Of a stretch of 64,000 nucleotides of DNA, positions 8,423 to 19,025 are shown piece after piece. The notes under the pieces are model-generated. The model ran no database searches and was not told the origin of the DNA. It saw only the letters and a program-made list of their open reading frames with translations. Source of the DNA: Sugiyamaella lignohabitans (lineage: Eukaryota > Ascomycota > Dipodascomycetes > Dipodascales > Trichomonascaceae); contig NC_031674.1 in the NCBI RefSeq assembly GCF_001640025.1, positions 2,604,001-2,668,000 of the forward strand, given 5' to 3'. Position 1 is the first letter of the stretch; each line of letters opens with the position of its first letter. Position numbers and translations under genes: made by a program.

Positions 8423-11122
8423 ATGAACATTGACACCCGGGTGCCATGTTTTCCGAATGTAAGTAGACCTCACACTTTCATCGACATTGCTGATCACTAA
8501 AACTATCGCGGTTCTGGGAAAATGGTTCGGGAGTTGGGGACTTGCCTCCGGCGGCTGGGGCTCTGCCCCAGACCCCGTAGCTCCTGCTTCGCAGGAGAGT
8601 ACTGGGACCCCCGGTGTTACGACTCGAGCGCAGCGAGAGGAGCTACGGGGTCTGGGGCAGAGCCCCAGCCGCCGGAGGCTGGCCCGGATCACAACCGGTA
8701 TGGGAACTAACGGGTTGAAATAGATAGGTCAAAATTTCTGACTCAGTCGCGAACATCGAGGAGCGGAAACGAAGCGCCTCTGTTTTATTCGACGGTGGAA
8801 GAGGATGGGTTTGAAGATGGGAATGAAGGGTCTAGTGCCACTGGAGACATAAAACAGTCGGTTTATGGATCTAAGAAGTGGACTTCGTCGTTTATGCCAA
8901 AGTATATTCGTGGCGACGATAGTAGTAATGGCACGCGAAGCGGCAGTGGCGCGGTGGGTGGTTCTAGGGCTGGCGGACCGTATAGAAGTAGTGGAGCACA
9001 TATTGGGATCAGGAGTAGGGAACAGAGTGAAGACGAAGATGGAGAGGCTGGTACTGATGCCGGATTCTTGGGACTGGACGATGGCGATATCAATGTAAAT
9101 ATGATCAGCAGTAATAGTGATGTGGGTGATTCGTTTACTGGTGGAAGTGGTACCAATAGTCATGCTGACATAGCCGGAAGTGGAAGAGTGGGTTCAGGTG
9201 GTGGTTCCAGTACTAGTACGATAGGAAAGAAGAAACATGGTGTTTTAGAGAGTGTTCAGCTTCATGATAACAATGATAATTTCGACGAAGACGATGCACT
9301 TTTGAATGAACCTCCACAGGATATCACTGTAGAAGGAACTGCCATCAGGGACGACAGACAGACTAGCGGTAGAATAGTTACCAACCTGAATAGCAAGAAC
9401 ATCAAAAATGGTGCTGCGAGAAAGACCAACAAAAATATTGATCATAATACCGGAAAAGACAGAACGCAAAGGAGTGACTTTGTCCAAGGAGATACAAACA
9501 ATTATGATGACGCAAATATAGACGAAGAGCGCCAGATTGGCATGCGTGTTTTCATTCCACCAGACTTCCTGCCGAATGGTGGTCATTACGATGACTATGA
9601 TAGTGCTGGTCCTGGTATCAATGACGGAATAGGGATACAGACAACACAAGCTGGTGTGGCTCTTCCCGATATCCCACTTCACGATACTTCGAGCGTCAAA
9701 TTTGATGCCATATGGGCTAATATATATCTGGGATTCGTATCGATGGTGTTGGCCACTTCATTAATGATCTGGCTCACCACTTCCATTCCAAGCTCGAAAC
9801 CCCTAGGTGACACCATTTATACAATTCTCCAGTCATCTCGTGGGCTCTTATTTATTTACACTCTATCAGCCATCATACTGTCGGTTGTATGGGTATATTT
9901 TATGAAACGCTATGCTTCAATGTCGGTATGGAGTCTAGTGGTAATTGTTCCTTTGGGTCTGGTTGGTCTAACCATCTACCCATTTGTCATGTCGTTCAAG
10001 GGCACTACTGGTTCTTCTCAAAGTAGTGCGATGAGGTGGACGAGTTTTGTTCCACTGATTCTCGGTAGTTTGTGGGTCTATATGTTATACAAGGGCCGAC
10101 ACGCTTTAGGGAGGAGTCTGGGAATAATCAATCTAGCATGCTCCATTCTCGGTGAAAATAAGCCGTTGATGCTTTTAAGTGTAGGAATCGTATTCGTCTT
10201 TTCACTTATATCGATTCTGTGGATTGCGCTATTCTCAAGGCTGTTTTTACAAGGACATACAATAATTGACCATGGTAAGTCGACTTGGGTACTTGATCCT
10301 AAATCGTGGCTTCTCGGTGCTGCATATATACTCATGTACCTGTGGACATGGGGGGTTATGTCAGGTATCCATCGCAGTACTATTTCGGCGACTGTAGCGC
10401 AGTGGTATTTCCACCGTCATAAGCCTTATTCACTTGCTTCCGCCTCATCGACTCGTATTGTACAGGCAAGTTTGCAATACTCTGTAAATGCGCAACTTGG
10501 TACAATCTGCTTTTCCTCATTTCTAGTACTCTTAGTAAGACTGCCTATTCTTGTGTTGCCTTCTCGTTTATCTTCAGGATTGCAGATGGTTGTGTACACT
10601 CTTGTATCGCGCACATCAGTGCTGTCGCTTACATCGCCATTAGCACTTACAAATGCTACCATCTCCAGCCAGTCACTTGTGGACTCGGCACATACTATGA
10701 CTTCTATCATATACGCCTTTGATGATTCGGCCATGGCGAATACCAACTTAAACTCCAACTTGGATAACAGTTATCAGGCAAATCGACATACGGGCCGTGG
10801 TCATGGTAACAATAACCGCATTCGACGCTCGTGGCTGCCGTATCGACTTTCTAAGATCCTTCTCACTGCATGTCGAGGCCTCACTGCATTATTCATGGGT
10901 TTCGGCGCTTGGATCCACACCTCTTCCCGAAGTGGGAATGGTAGTTTGTATGGATATATTGTGGGCTTACTGGCTGGTTTCATCGGGTGGGTCGTTATCG
11001 GCACCACTGAGGGAACATTGAGCATGATTGTAGATGCCGCTTTTATTTGTTTTGCACTTGACAACCATGGCTCCAAAGGTGGCCATTGTGTCGAGGCAGA
11101 CCGCCAGTTTGGCGGCCATTAG
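8423..11122 (+). CDS. choline-transporter-like (CTL/Pns1-family) membrane protein, two exons
   Basis: Predicted as exon 8423-8458 (12 codons), intron 8459-8746, exon 8747-11122; 803 residues. The large open frame has no ATG until 8894, yet coding-like sequence runs upstream to an acceptor TCAG at 8743-8746, directly preceded by CTGAC. A GTAAGT donor at 8459 joins it in phase 0 to ATG 8423. The first ~330 residues are hydrophilic, rich in Gly, Ser, Asn and Asp, presumably cytosolic. The rest has about ten hydrophobic segments, from about residue 330 to the end. The C-terminal GTTEGTLSMIVDAAFICFA matches the choline-transporter-like family. In fission yeast the relative Ctl1 works with Atg9 in autophagy; the role here is inferred. 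The intron contains an inverted-repeat element. Confidence 0.82.
8544..8679. repeat. GC-rich inverted-repeat element (copy A), intronic
   Basis: Two perfect 42-base inverted arms, 8544-8585 and 8638-8679, begin GCCTCCGGCGGCTGGGG. Each arm contains its own hairpin, CTGGGGC-TCT-GCCCCAG (8555-8571 and its mirror). The 52-base centre holds a second hairpin, CTCCTGC-TTC-GCAGGAG (8581-8597), and a CTCGAGCGCAGCGAG segment. No flanking target duplication is seen. It lies inside the intron of the choline-transporter-like gene, between donor and branch site. Confidence 0.9.
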
Positions 11123-11224
11123 TTATTCATATACTTGATTCATAGCTTTCTAATGCCCTAGTTTTGCCTTCAGCTTCCTGTTGTTCGAACTCAGAGAATA
11201 TAATACTATCATATCAGTAGTATT

Positions 11225-12793
11225 ATGAAACTAAGACCGGAATTCCTGGTGCTTAAGCCAGGGACCCTGATCGTCGACTTCCGTGCGGCTGGGCCGATCA
11301 GTCGTGAAGCGATGTATATGTCGATCGTCATGTTGAAAAATGGTCTCAATTCTAAAGTTTTGAATTGTTTGGCAATGCTGCTGTCGCGGTTTCTGACCAG
11401 TGCGGTAAGGGCCAAAAAATGGCACTCAATGTATCTGATGGAGGGTCTCCGGGCGCGGTACTGTTCATCAACGAATCCGCCAGACCAGGCCACTATAAAT
11501 CAGCTGGAGGAGGTCAAATCCATCTCGAACCAGCAAAAACTGTATATGATAGATCCTACAACACCAGGGTCAATATTTTTTCTCCCTCATGGTGCACGAT
11601 TATTCAACAAGTTAGTAGAATTTATGAAAGTACAACAGCGGATGTTTGGATTCGAGGAGGTCATAACTCCTGTTATCTATAAAAAGGACCTTTGGAAAAG
11701 GAGCGGCCATTGGGCTCATTATAAGAGAGATATGTTTGAAGTATTTGGTGCAGACCATGGAGAACAGTCTGCTGATGGCGATATGTCCTCGACTGAAAAT
11801 AAAAGCGAATATTCTTTAAAACCAATGAATTGTCCAGGTCATTGTTTAATATTTTCTCGCCATGAGCGTTCGTTTCGAGAATTACCCATTCGTCTGACTG
11901 ACTATTCACCATTGCATAGAAACGAAGCATCAGGGGCATTGACCGGACTGACCCGTGTTCGAAAGTTCCATCAAGACGACGGCCATATTTTTTGCATGCC
12001 AGATCAAGTAGAGACTGAAATGAACTCATGTCTCAAGCTTATTGATACAGTCTATAGAATCTTTGGTTTAGATGATTATGAACTTACACTTTCTACTCGG
12101 CCAGAAACATTCATTGGCACGGTAGAAGTCTGGGATAGAGCCGAGGCAAATCTAAAAGAGGCACTCAATCGTAGTGGCAAGCCATGGACAGTTAATGAAG
12201 GAGATGGAGCGTTTTATGGGCCCAAAATCGATATTTTAGTCAAGGACAATTTGGGTAAGCAACACCAAACAGCAACAATCCAGTTGGATTTTCAACTTCC
12301 TGAAAATTTTGCTCTAGAATTCACTACATCATCTGGTACTCAACATCGACCTGTTATGATTCATAGGGCCATTTATGGTTCCATCGAGCGGTTCATGGCT
12401 ATTCTAATTGACCACTATCAAGGTAAATGGCCATTCTGGATTAATCCGCGTCAGGCATTGGTTATTCCTGTTTCCGCTAAACATGCCGAATATGCACAAT
12501 CTGTTGCTGAGAAGCTGTCCGGCAAGTTGTTCACTTCCAATACGGAATCTGTTCCTGCTGGAAAGCTGGGTGCACAAGTTTTCAATGTAGAGGTGGCTCT
12601 TCAAGACGAGCCTGTTAATGTTCGGATCAGGCGCGCCATTTCCGAGAACTATTCTTTCATACTCATGGTTGGCGATCGTGAAGTAGAGTCGAACACCGTC
12701 ACTATGAGACCTAGAGGAAGTAGAGCTACCCAAACAGTGACAGTCGAAGAACTGCATCAGCATTTTTGTAAACTACAAAACGAATACGCTTAA
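11225..12793 (+). CDS. MST1: mitochondrial threonyl-tRNA synthetase
   Basis: 522 residues from ATG 11225. A start at the in-frame ATG 11375 (MLLSRFLTSAVRAKKW) would give a textbook basic, amphipathic mitochondrial presequence and may be the real one. Class II synthetase core: GSIFFLPHGARLFNKL (motif 1 region), LKPMNCPGHC with the zinc cysteine, LHRNEASGALTGLTRVRKF (motif 2), RPVMIHRAIYGSIERF (motif 3). The C-terminal anticodon-binding domain starts at WINPRQALVIPV. The N-terminal TGS and editing domains of the cytosolic enzyme are absent, as in yeast Mst1 (462 residues). CTG at 11894-11896 encodes the conserved Leu of the PIRLTDYSPLHRNE segment, evidence for the standard code. Confidence 0.93.
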   Translation: MKLRPEFLVLKPGTLIVDFRAAGPISREAMYMSIVMLKNGLNSKVLNCLAMLLSRFLTSAVRAKKWHSMYLMEGLRARYCSSTNPPDQATINQLEEVKSISNQQKLYMIDPTTPGSIFFLPHGARLFNKLVEFMKVQQRMFGFEEVITPVIYKKDLWKRSGHWAHYKRDMFEVFGADHGEQSADGDMSSTENKSEYSLKPMNCPGHCLIFSRHERSFRELPIRLTDYSPLHRNEASGALTGLTRVRKFHQDDGHIFCMPDQVETEMNSCLKLIDTVYRIFGLDDYELTLSTRPETFIGTVEVWDRAEANLKEALNRSGKPWTVNEGDGAFYGPKIDILVKDNLGKQHQTATIQLDFQLPENFALEFTTSSGTQHRPVMIHRAIYGSIERFMAILIDHYQGKWPFWINPRQALVIPVSAKHAEYAQSVAEKLSGKLFTSNTESVPAGKLGAQVFNVEVALQDEPVNVRIRRAISENYSFILMVGDREVESNTVTMRPRGSRATQTVTVEELHQHFCKLQNEYA

Positions 12794-13062
12794 ACCCCTG
12801 TAAATAATAGAGACACTTGATGAAAATGGGCCCCTATATGAGGCGGTCCTCCCATTATGTAGTAAAACCTGCGACTCACCGAGATACCTCTTTGCAAAGT
12901 ACAATGGGTCCTTCGCGAACCTGGTTGAGGTCAGTGACATAGGAAGGAAACTCTCAAAATTCGAACTGATTTTTACAAAGCAGGACATATATGAATCGTT
13001 GCCCTGTAGACTATTCATGACGAAATGAAATTCATAATTACATTATATTAAATAGATAAATA

Positions 13063-14511
13063 CTATAATTCAATGCGACGGGTGGCCTCCGCTATGCTAG
13101 CTTCGCTTATTTCCGGGAACCGTTCATTTTCCATGATTATTTGAGGTTCCAGTGGGAAGTTTAGAAGACCCTCCCACAAGTCGTTTGGCAAATAGTCACC
13201 ATATTGCTTTACAAACCCCTGGCGGGCTCGCACCTCATCATCGTGTGCATTGTGGACTTGCTTTAGCATGTCGCTAACCATAGCTTTCATTCGCTGCTGG
13301 GATTTGCGTCTCCTCAGTACCTCAAGAATAAGTGCTTGATAAGCGCTATGAAAGAGCCCATAGTAATCGACTAATGATTGGAGTTCTTGCTTCAGCTTGT
13401 ATATTTCTTGCATTTGGGACTGATGAATGCGTAATGCTTCTTCCAGTTTCTCACTATAACCAGTAAGTTTGGACACGCCAAACACCAGTAGCTCAGAAAA
13501 AAATGTTTGTACTTTCATATTCAGATCATTCATTTGCTTGTAGAACGAAGAAACAGCTGCTTCTGAAACTTCTATAAATTTCCTGCGTTCGTACAACTCT
13601 TCGACTACAGCTTCTAACTCTTGGCTGTCGTTTTTGAGGATTTTAGCAACCTCGGGCAAATCGTCTTTATACTTTTCAGGGGTCTTGCTCATCTCAATTG
13701 CTTTTAAACACAGGTCGTAATGCCGAGTTAGAGATTCGAGAAGAAGAGCCATAGCATGCGCATCCGTGGCAACACTTACAGTATTTTCATGCGCTGCTTC
13801 TAAACCTCTTCGCTTTATCGCTTGAACTGAAAACATATCCTTATGGAATTCATTGATGTCAGCGTCTAGAGACTCTATCACTTTAGCGAGATCTTTAACA
13901 ATCACCTGCGATTTCTCGACTGCTATCCCCACTGCTTGCCGTAGATTATCAATACCACTATCATGTACAAACGTTCTTAGTGTCCGAGCACCACCAAAAA
14001 AACCTCTGCCACTCCCATTCCCACTACTCCCACTAGCAGTGCCCATTGCGTTTCGGCCACCACCGCTACTACCACTTCCCCCACCACCCCCAACATTATC
14101 AGGTTCAACACTACCGTTTGAACTAGCGCTTCCTCCTTTATTATCAATTCTGAATGCCTCATCTAAAAATGTATGTTCGAGATGATTTAAAGTTAGGTCC
14201 AGCTTTTCTTCTAAATCATCCAATTCTTGTAAAGAATTCTTGAAGTCATCTTGGCACGAAGTTTCCAGGTTCTTAAACGATTGCTTGATTTTATTCAGCA
14301 GATCAAACTGATCATTGACTGCCCGATGAACAAACATGACTCTTGACCACATTACAGTGGCAACTTCTATTTGCTCTCGAGATGTCAAGACCAATTCATT
14401 TGCCTCGGTGCAGATAGGACCAGCTATCGAAAGTGACTGTTTTGCTTCGCGAAACCAGATATCTAGCTGGGAATGTTGTGATAGCAGTTCATCATTTGTA
14501 GCAGTACTCAT
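13063..14511 (-). CDS. ATG17: Atg17, autophagy scaffold
   Basis: 482 residues from ATG 14511; the frame stays open upstream but only from a TTG. Atg17 is the elongated coiled-coil scaffold that, with Atg29 and Atg31, organises the phagophore assembly site and binds Atg13/Atg1 under starvation. Family hallmarks are the N-terminal LDIWFREAKQSL helix and the long heptad-rich helices through the protein. The C-terminal segment resembles the Atg17 end (ALILEVLRRRKSQQRMK). A Gly/Ser-rich insert of about 40 residues (roughly 140-180) interrupts the helices and is unusual in an otherwise helical rod. It is convergent with MST1 (269 bp apart). Confidence 0.88.
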   Translation of the reverse strand: MSTATNDELLSQHSQLDIWFREAKQSLSIAGPICTEANELVLTSREQIEVATVMWSRVMFVHRAVNDQFDLLNKIKQSFKNLETSCQDDFKNSLQELDDLEEKLDLTLNHLEHTFLDEAFRIDNKGGSASSNGSVEPDNVGGGGGSGSSGGGRNAMGTASGSSGNGSGRGFFGGARTLRTFVHDSGIDNLRQAVGIAVEKSQVIVKDLAKVIESLDADINEFHKDMFSVQAIKRRGLEAAHENTVSVATDAHAMALLLESLTRHYDLCLKAIEMSKTPEKYKDDLPEVAKILKNDSQELEAVVEELYERRKFIEVSEAAVSSFYKQMNDLNMKVQTFFSELLVFGVSKLTGYSEKLEEALRIHQSQMQEIYKLKQELQSLVDYYGLFHSAYQALILEVLRRRKSQQRMKAMVSDMLKQVHNAHDDEVRARQGFVKQYGDYLPNDLWEGLLNFPLEPQIIMENERFPEISEASIAEATRRIEL

Positions 14512-15904
14512 AGTGCAGAGACGAGTATACTTATATAAGCAATAGCTGCAATAAGAGGGAGTAAGCTCAAGGTATCTGCAAATGCTGAAAAGGCGGAGGT
14601 GTTTATGTAAGAAAGCTTCCAACCACAGACCGCCGCCAAAAAAAGAAGCTCAAAGACAGTCTCAAAGGTAAGTGTAGCCTCGTAGGTCCAAGTTTATAGG
14701 TAGTAACCCGCAGATGGGAAAGCAGCTAGCAGGCGGTCTACCTCAAGAGTGAAAGGGTTGCCCTATCAAATTAAATTTTCGGCTTTTTTTTAGGTCCGTG
14801 CTCAAACCAAAACTAATCAGAATATGCCCTTCAAAACTTCAATGGCTGTTATCGGTAATAATCTTACCTGTAATTGATAATAATTGACTATTTTTATATG
14901 GCCCGTCTCCTTAAATTGATGATTCCGTTAGTTTAACGAAAGCTACTGCCTATTTCATGCAGAACAATTGCCAGATGCATAAGAAATCACTGTTCACAAA
15001 CGAGAAGAGTAAGGAGAAGTCAAAAGTTAATATCCAAACCTAGCAATTGGGTCCCATCCAACTGCCTCATAATCTTAGATGTGCAAAGGCCGTTAAGTTC
15101 AGTGGTACCAAGCAGCATCAAAGGATTGGCGATCATATGTTTCATGCTGCAGGGCTATATCTGGACCTAGCCCTGCAATAGTATTTGAGTTTTCCGGAAC
15201 AGGCGAGATGGCTGGCTACTGCTCGCCAAAAGAGGTTTGTTCCGGTATGTCTTAGCATATTAGAGGTATAAATTGAAGCAATAGTGGATTTTTTTTATTT
15301 GGATTCACTTGGCCATCAGCAATAGCAGCCGGCCGTTTTCGTAAATTTCTTCTATATAAAGCGGGAATTAGATGTACCACGCAAGTGGATGTCCTCAAGA
15401 GATCCTTCCAAGGGGGAATTTTTGTGCAATATAACTAACTACTAAAACACGCTTTCTTGCCTATTACGAAACCCCTGATTAACAATCTCTCTTTTAGATA
15501 CCTTGCCTAATAGCTTATATACGCTAACTTCTGCAAGGGTCCGATATGGGTTAGGTGAGCATTGACAATGTAACACTTGATTCTGTAAAAGTTGGATATA
15601 TATCATTTATTTAAAGTAAATAACTACGTTTTTTGACATTTTTGCGATTCAGTAGTAACTAAGACCGGTTTAATATATATTATTCTGCGTAACTGGCCTG
15701 CTGTTGACAGGACAGACCATATACCAGTATTGTATTCATGCGGGATTCAATTATACGCGGTCGCGTCTGCACTTTAATTGCAGGAAGCGCGTTTCATTAG
15801 ACTTCCCAAGCCACATCACCGAACCCAAGAAATCGACTTGATTTGAATTTTGCTATCATACTATTGCTGATTTCTTTTTAAGCAACAAATCAGTGGGGTC
15901 CAGG
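14512..15904. other. gene-free interval upstream of ATG17 and ELG1
   Basis: About 1.4 kb between divergent genes. No open frame of note, no tRNA and no strong repeat are seen. A T-rich stretch ending AAATCAG lies just before the ELG1 start and could be an acceptor of an upstream exon; I found no donor good enough to claim it. Confidence 0.45.
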
Positions 15905-18874
15905 ATGATGGTGGCCTTATTGGGGCCCGGTCAAGATCAGAAGAGAAAAGATCTTGCGGAAACAACCCCAGATCAACAGCACGACTCCGAGCACGAGCTG
16001 ATACCTCGAAAGGAGAAAAAACCGAAGAAAAGTGGACATGGAGTTGGCCAGAGCTCTACGCTTCATTCATTCCTGTCATTGAAGCAGCCTAATTTTCCAA
16101 GTAAATCTCAGAATGAAAAGGATTCTTTAGTGTCGGTTGATAATCACAGAGCATTGAGTCAAGAGGTAGATTCAGCGACGCAAGTCTTGACTGACAGGAA
16201 TGAAATCAACAATTTTGAGGCATCTCAGCAGCCAGCTGATTCATTGTCTGTGATGGTGAAACTCAAGCTACCAAGAGTAATAGTCAAATTGAAAGATCCA
16301 ATTTTAAAGAAAGACCAGAATACTAGATCAGATAGACCTCATCCCTTTTTCCTCAAAAAGTCAGAGATATCCAACCCTCCTAGTATTGACCTTGAATCTA
16401 ACTATAACGACCCGAAAACCTCTCAAAATATAGCAGCACCAGCCCCTATTCATCCATTTTTTTCCAAAAGCCGCAAACTACAAGCTAATGCCCTTAGCAG
16501 TGGGCAGCAGTCGACGTCGTCTTCTGAGGGCTCTCCAAGTCAACCTGTGGCTGCGGTAGAATCTGTATTGGCACCACCTACTAGACCTTCATCAGCCCCG
16601 GTACATTCATTTTTTATGAAAAAATCGCAAAAGATAAGGAATGATGAGTCGACCCACCAATCCACTGATAGGTCATCAGTTCCTGTGACTGATTCCGGTA
16701 CTACGAGTACAGGATCCAAGATTACTGCCCGTACACTCTCCAATCCTATACTTCACCGTACCACAACATCATCGTTTTCAAATTTCCAGCCAGGTATATA
16801 TCCTCAGTGGCCACAGTGCCTTCACACTCGCTCATTGTCAGAACATGAGCAAAAATTACTATCATCTATTTATTCACGAGAGTCTGAAAAAGGACGCTTT
16901 AAAAGACTAATTTCCAACAAGCAGAAACGGAAAACCCAACCAATACAAATTGAGTCTGATAAGAACATTTTAAAAATTGAGTTGCGTGAGGCCAGAAGAG
17001 ACGTACCCAAGCCTGTTAAAAAGCCAAGCAGGGTATTCTTAGACAAACAGGAGCTAGTGTCGATAGCCCTGTCGGCTATTGCGCCTTTCAGCAGAAGCAT
17101 TCTATCTCCATTAATCCAAAGATGTGGAGAACCATCAGCATTTGACAAACATTCGTACGAACAGCTTGCATGGACGACAAAATACAGTCCAGTAAAGACT
17201 AGTAATGTAATCACTGCTAACTCCAATGCAGCGAATGTGTTGAGCTGGATTGAAAGAAAGCAAAAAGCTTTGAAAAAATTTCCTGTCAAACAAGCAATTC
17301 CAAAACGAATTAGGAAAAAGAAGGAAAATAAGAGCGAGATGGATGGTTTCATAGTGTCAGGGGACGATACTGATGAAGATGAGAGACCTTCAGTGGAACC
17401 AGACTCGAATGCTAAATCGGACTTTTTAATTCTATATGGGCCTTCGGGGAGTGGAAAGACTAGCTCTGTCTATTCTGCTGGTGCCGAGCTAGGGTGCTTT
17501 GTATTCGAGGTGAACTCCAGTCAACGACGAAGTGGCAAGACTCTTGTGGCACTGTTAGAAGGAATGGCTCAATCCCATCTTGTTCATATGTCGGCTCCTA
17601 AAGACCAGGAAAAGATGCAATTGCAAAACAGTATTGTATTACTAGAAGAGGTTGACGTGTTATATGAAGAGGAAAAGTCCTTTTGGGCCGGACTACAGAG
17701 GTTCACCGAAATCTCACGGAGACCGATTGTTTTGACATGTACAAATCCTACTTCGTTGCCAAGTACAATCACCGATTCTGTTAGTGGTAACACTTCTACA
17801 TATTTGGAATTCTGCCCTGCTCCTGAAACACTGCAAGTAGACGCTCTATTTGTAATTGCATTATGCGAAGGACACTTGGTAGAGAAGAACTGTCTTCATA
17901 ATCTTGTGGTAGCAAACAATTTCGATTTTAGACTGTCACTAAATACTTTGCAGTTTTGGTGCCAAATGGGGGTTGGGGGTAGAAGAAGCGGAATTGACTG
18001 GATGTTGACGAAAGACGAACAAGATCGTTATAATTTGCATGACAAGCGAGTTATCAGCCAAGGGACATATTTCGAAGTACCTGGAAGGGAATTTCAAGAT
18101 GACTATGATCCATTTTACAAGCCTCAAACACACAGTCATGACATACAAGGACGCTATTCGGACGTCACTGGTAATCATAATGGCGAAAATAATAGCCTTC
18201 CGACCCTAAATGAAGTCTCATCGCTTTACGACACATTATCTGCTGCGGATGTTATTGACTCTCATACGTACAGTGCGTTTGCAGTAGTTCCACATCATCA
18301 TCTTGCAGATAATGAGGACCCTCTTGCCGGTATCATGTTAACTGATGAATCGTCAGTTCGCGAAGACCCGCTGCCTTTCGAGCTACAAGTAGGGTCAAGT
18401 ATTCTGGATCTAGTAGGCAGTATTTCTGAAGGTTATCCGTTTTCTTTACTTCCAAGCAGGCCCCCAAAGCCCATTGTAGATGGGGTAACTTTCAGAGAGG
18501 CGCTATTATATCTCGGATTTCGCTTAGATCAATGGGGAAGTGCCGTTGGCCAGTCCAATCAATTTGACTCAGTCTCGACGTCGACTCTCGCTACTGATTT
18601 TCTACCCTGGGTCCGGGGTATGGCAAGGATGGATAAAATTCTAGCAGCTGAATATGAACGGGTTCGTACCCAGCTATCTACTGAATCGGGCCGAGCGAGT
18701 CGTCGTTCCTACGCAGCAATGGGAATAGACACATACGACCGATACCTTGACGGGGATATAGACCTCGACGAAATCATAAATACTGCACCTCTCAACTGGG
18801 CTTCTGAAGAGTTCTCACAGTCTGAACACCAGCCTATTCTCACTTCAAACCCAAGTATGCATAACTCTATTTAA
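15905..18874 (+). CDS. ELG1: Elg1, PCNA-unloading RFC-like ATPase
   Basis: 989 residues from ATG 15905; the frame is open a few codons further upstream, so an extra 5' exon is possible. Elg1 (ATAD5 in animals) forms an alternative clamp loader with Rfc2-5 and unloads PCNA, including SUMOylated PCNA, from DNA. The AAA core holds Walker A GPSGSGKT, a Walker B-like LLEEVDVLYEEE and the ...VNSSQRRSGK segment typical of Elg1. The N-terminal ~250 residues are disordered and carry four repeats of an h-H-x-F-[FL] motif: residues 53-60 LHSFLSLK, 146-153 HPFFLKKS, 183-190 HPFFSKSR, 234-241 HSFFMKKS. The C-terminal ~300 residues include WCQMGVGGRRSGIDW. The length is nearer to the animal architecture than to S. 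cerevisiae Elg1 (791). Confidence 0.9.
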   Translation: MMVALLGPGQDQKRKDLAETTPDQQHDSEHELIPRKEKKPKKSGHGVGQSSTLHSFLSLKQPNFPSKSQNEKDSLVSVDNHRALSQEVDSATQVLTDRNEINNFEASQQPADSLSVMVKLKLPRVIVKLKDPILKKDQNTRSDRPHPFFLKKSEISNPPSIDLESNYNDPKTSQNIAAPAPIHPFFSKSRKLQANALSSGQQSTSSSEGSPSQPVAAVESVLAPPTRPSSAPVHSFFMKKSQKIRNDESTHQSTDRSSVPVTDSGTTSTGSKITARTLSNPILHRTTTSSFSNFQPGIYPQWPQCLHTRSLSEHEQKLLSSIYSRESEKGRFKRLISNKQKRKTQPIQIESDKNILKIELREARRDVPKPVKKPSRVFLDKQELVSIALSAIAPFSRSILSPLIQRCGEPSAFDKHSYEQLAWTTKYSPVKTSNVITANSNAANVLSWIERKQKALKKFPVKQAIPKRIRKKKENKSEMDGFIVSGDDTDEDERPSVEPDSNAKSDFLILYGPSGSGKTSSVYSAGAELGCFVFEVNSSQRRSGKTLVALLEGMAQSHLVHMSAPKDQEKMQLQNSIVLLEEVDVLYEEEKSFWAGLQRFTEISRRPIVLTCTNPTSLPSTITDSVSGNTSTYLEFCPAPETLQVDALFVIALCEGHLVEKNCLHNLVVANNFDFRLSLNTLQFWCQMGVGGRRSGIDWMLTKDEQDRYNLHDKRVISQGTYFEVPGREFQDDYDPFYKPQTHSHDIQGRYSDVTGNHNGENNSLPTLNEVSSLYDTLSAADVIDSHTYSAFAVVPHHHLADNEDPLAGIMLTDESSVREDPLPFELQVGSSILDLVGSISEGYPFSLLPSRPPKPIVDGVTFREALLYLGFRLDQWGSAVGQSNQFDSVSTSTLATDFLPWVRGMARMDKILAAEYERVRTQLSTESGRASRRSYAAMGIDTYDRYLDGDIDLDEIINTAPLNWASEEFSQSEHQPILTSNPSMHNSI

Positions 18875-19025
18875 ACTGTATTAGTATATTAATAAATATC
18901 ATTCACGTCATAATTATTCAAGTCCAGCTCCAGATGATGACATAGTATTTGTTCACTATCTCACCAGGTCGTCCACAAAAGAATAAGCACTGTCTATAGA
19001 TTGTTACTCTTAAACAAGCCTGAGC

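Noticed and set aside
8544..8679. CRISPR array or bacterial terminator reading of the GC repeat
   Set aside because: Eukaryotic context, no regular spacers; the repeat is an inverted dimer, not a direct array.
8487..8723. Open frames across GC element A
   Set aside because: They run through inverted repeats on both strands; same amino acids appear twice because of the repeat.
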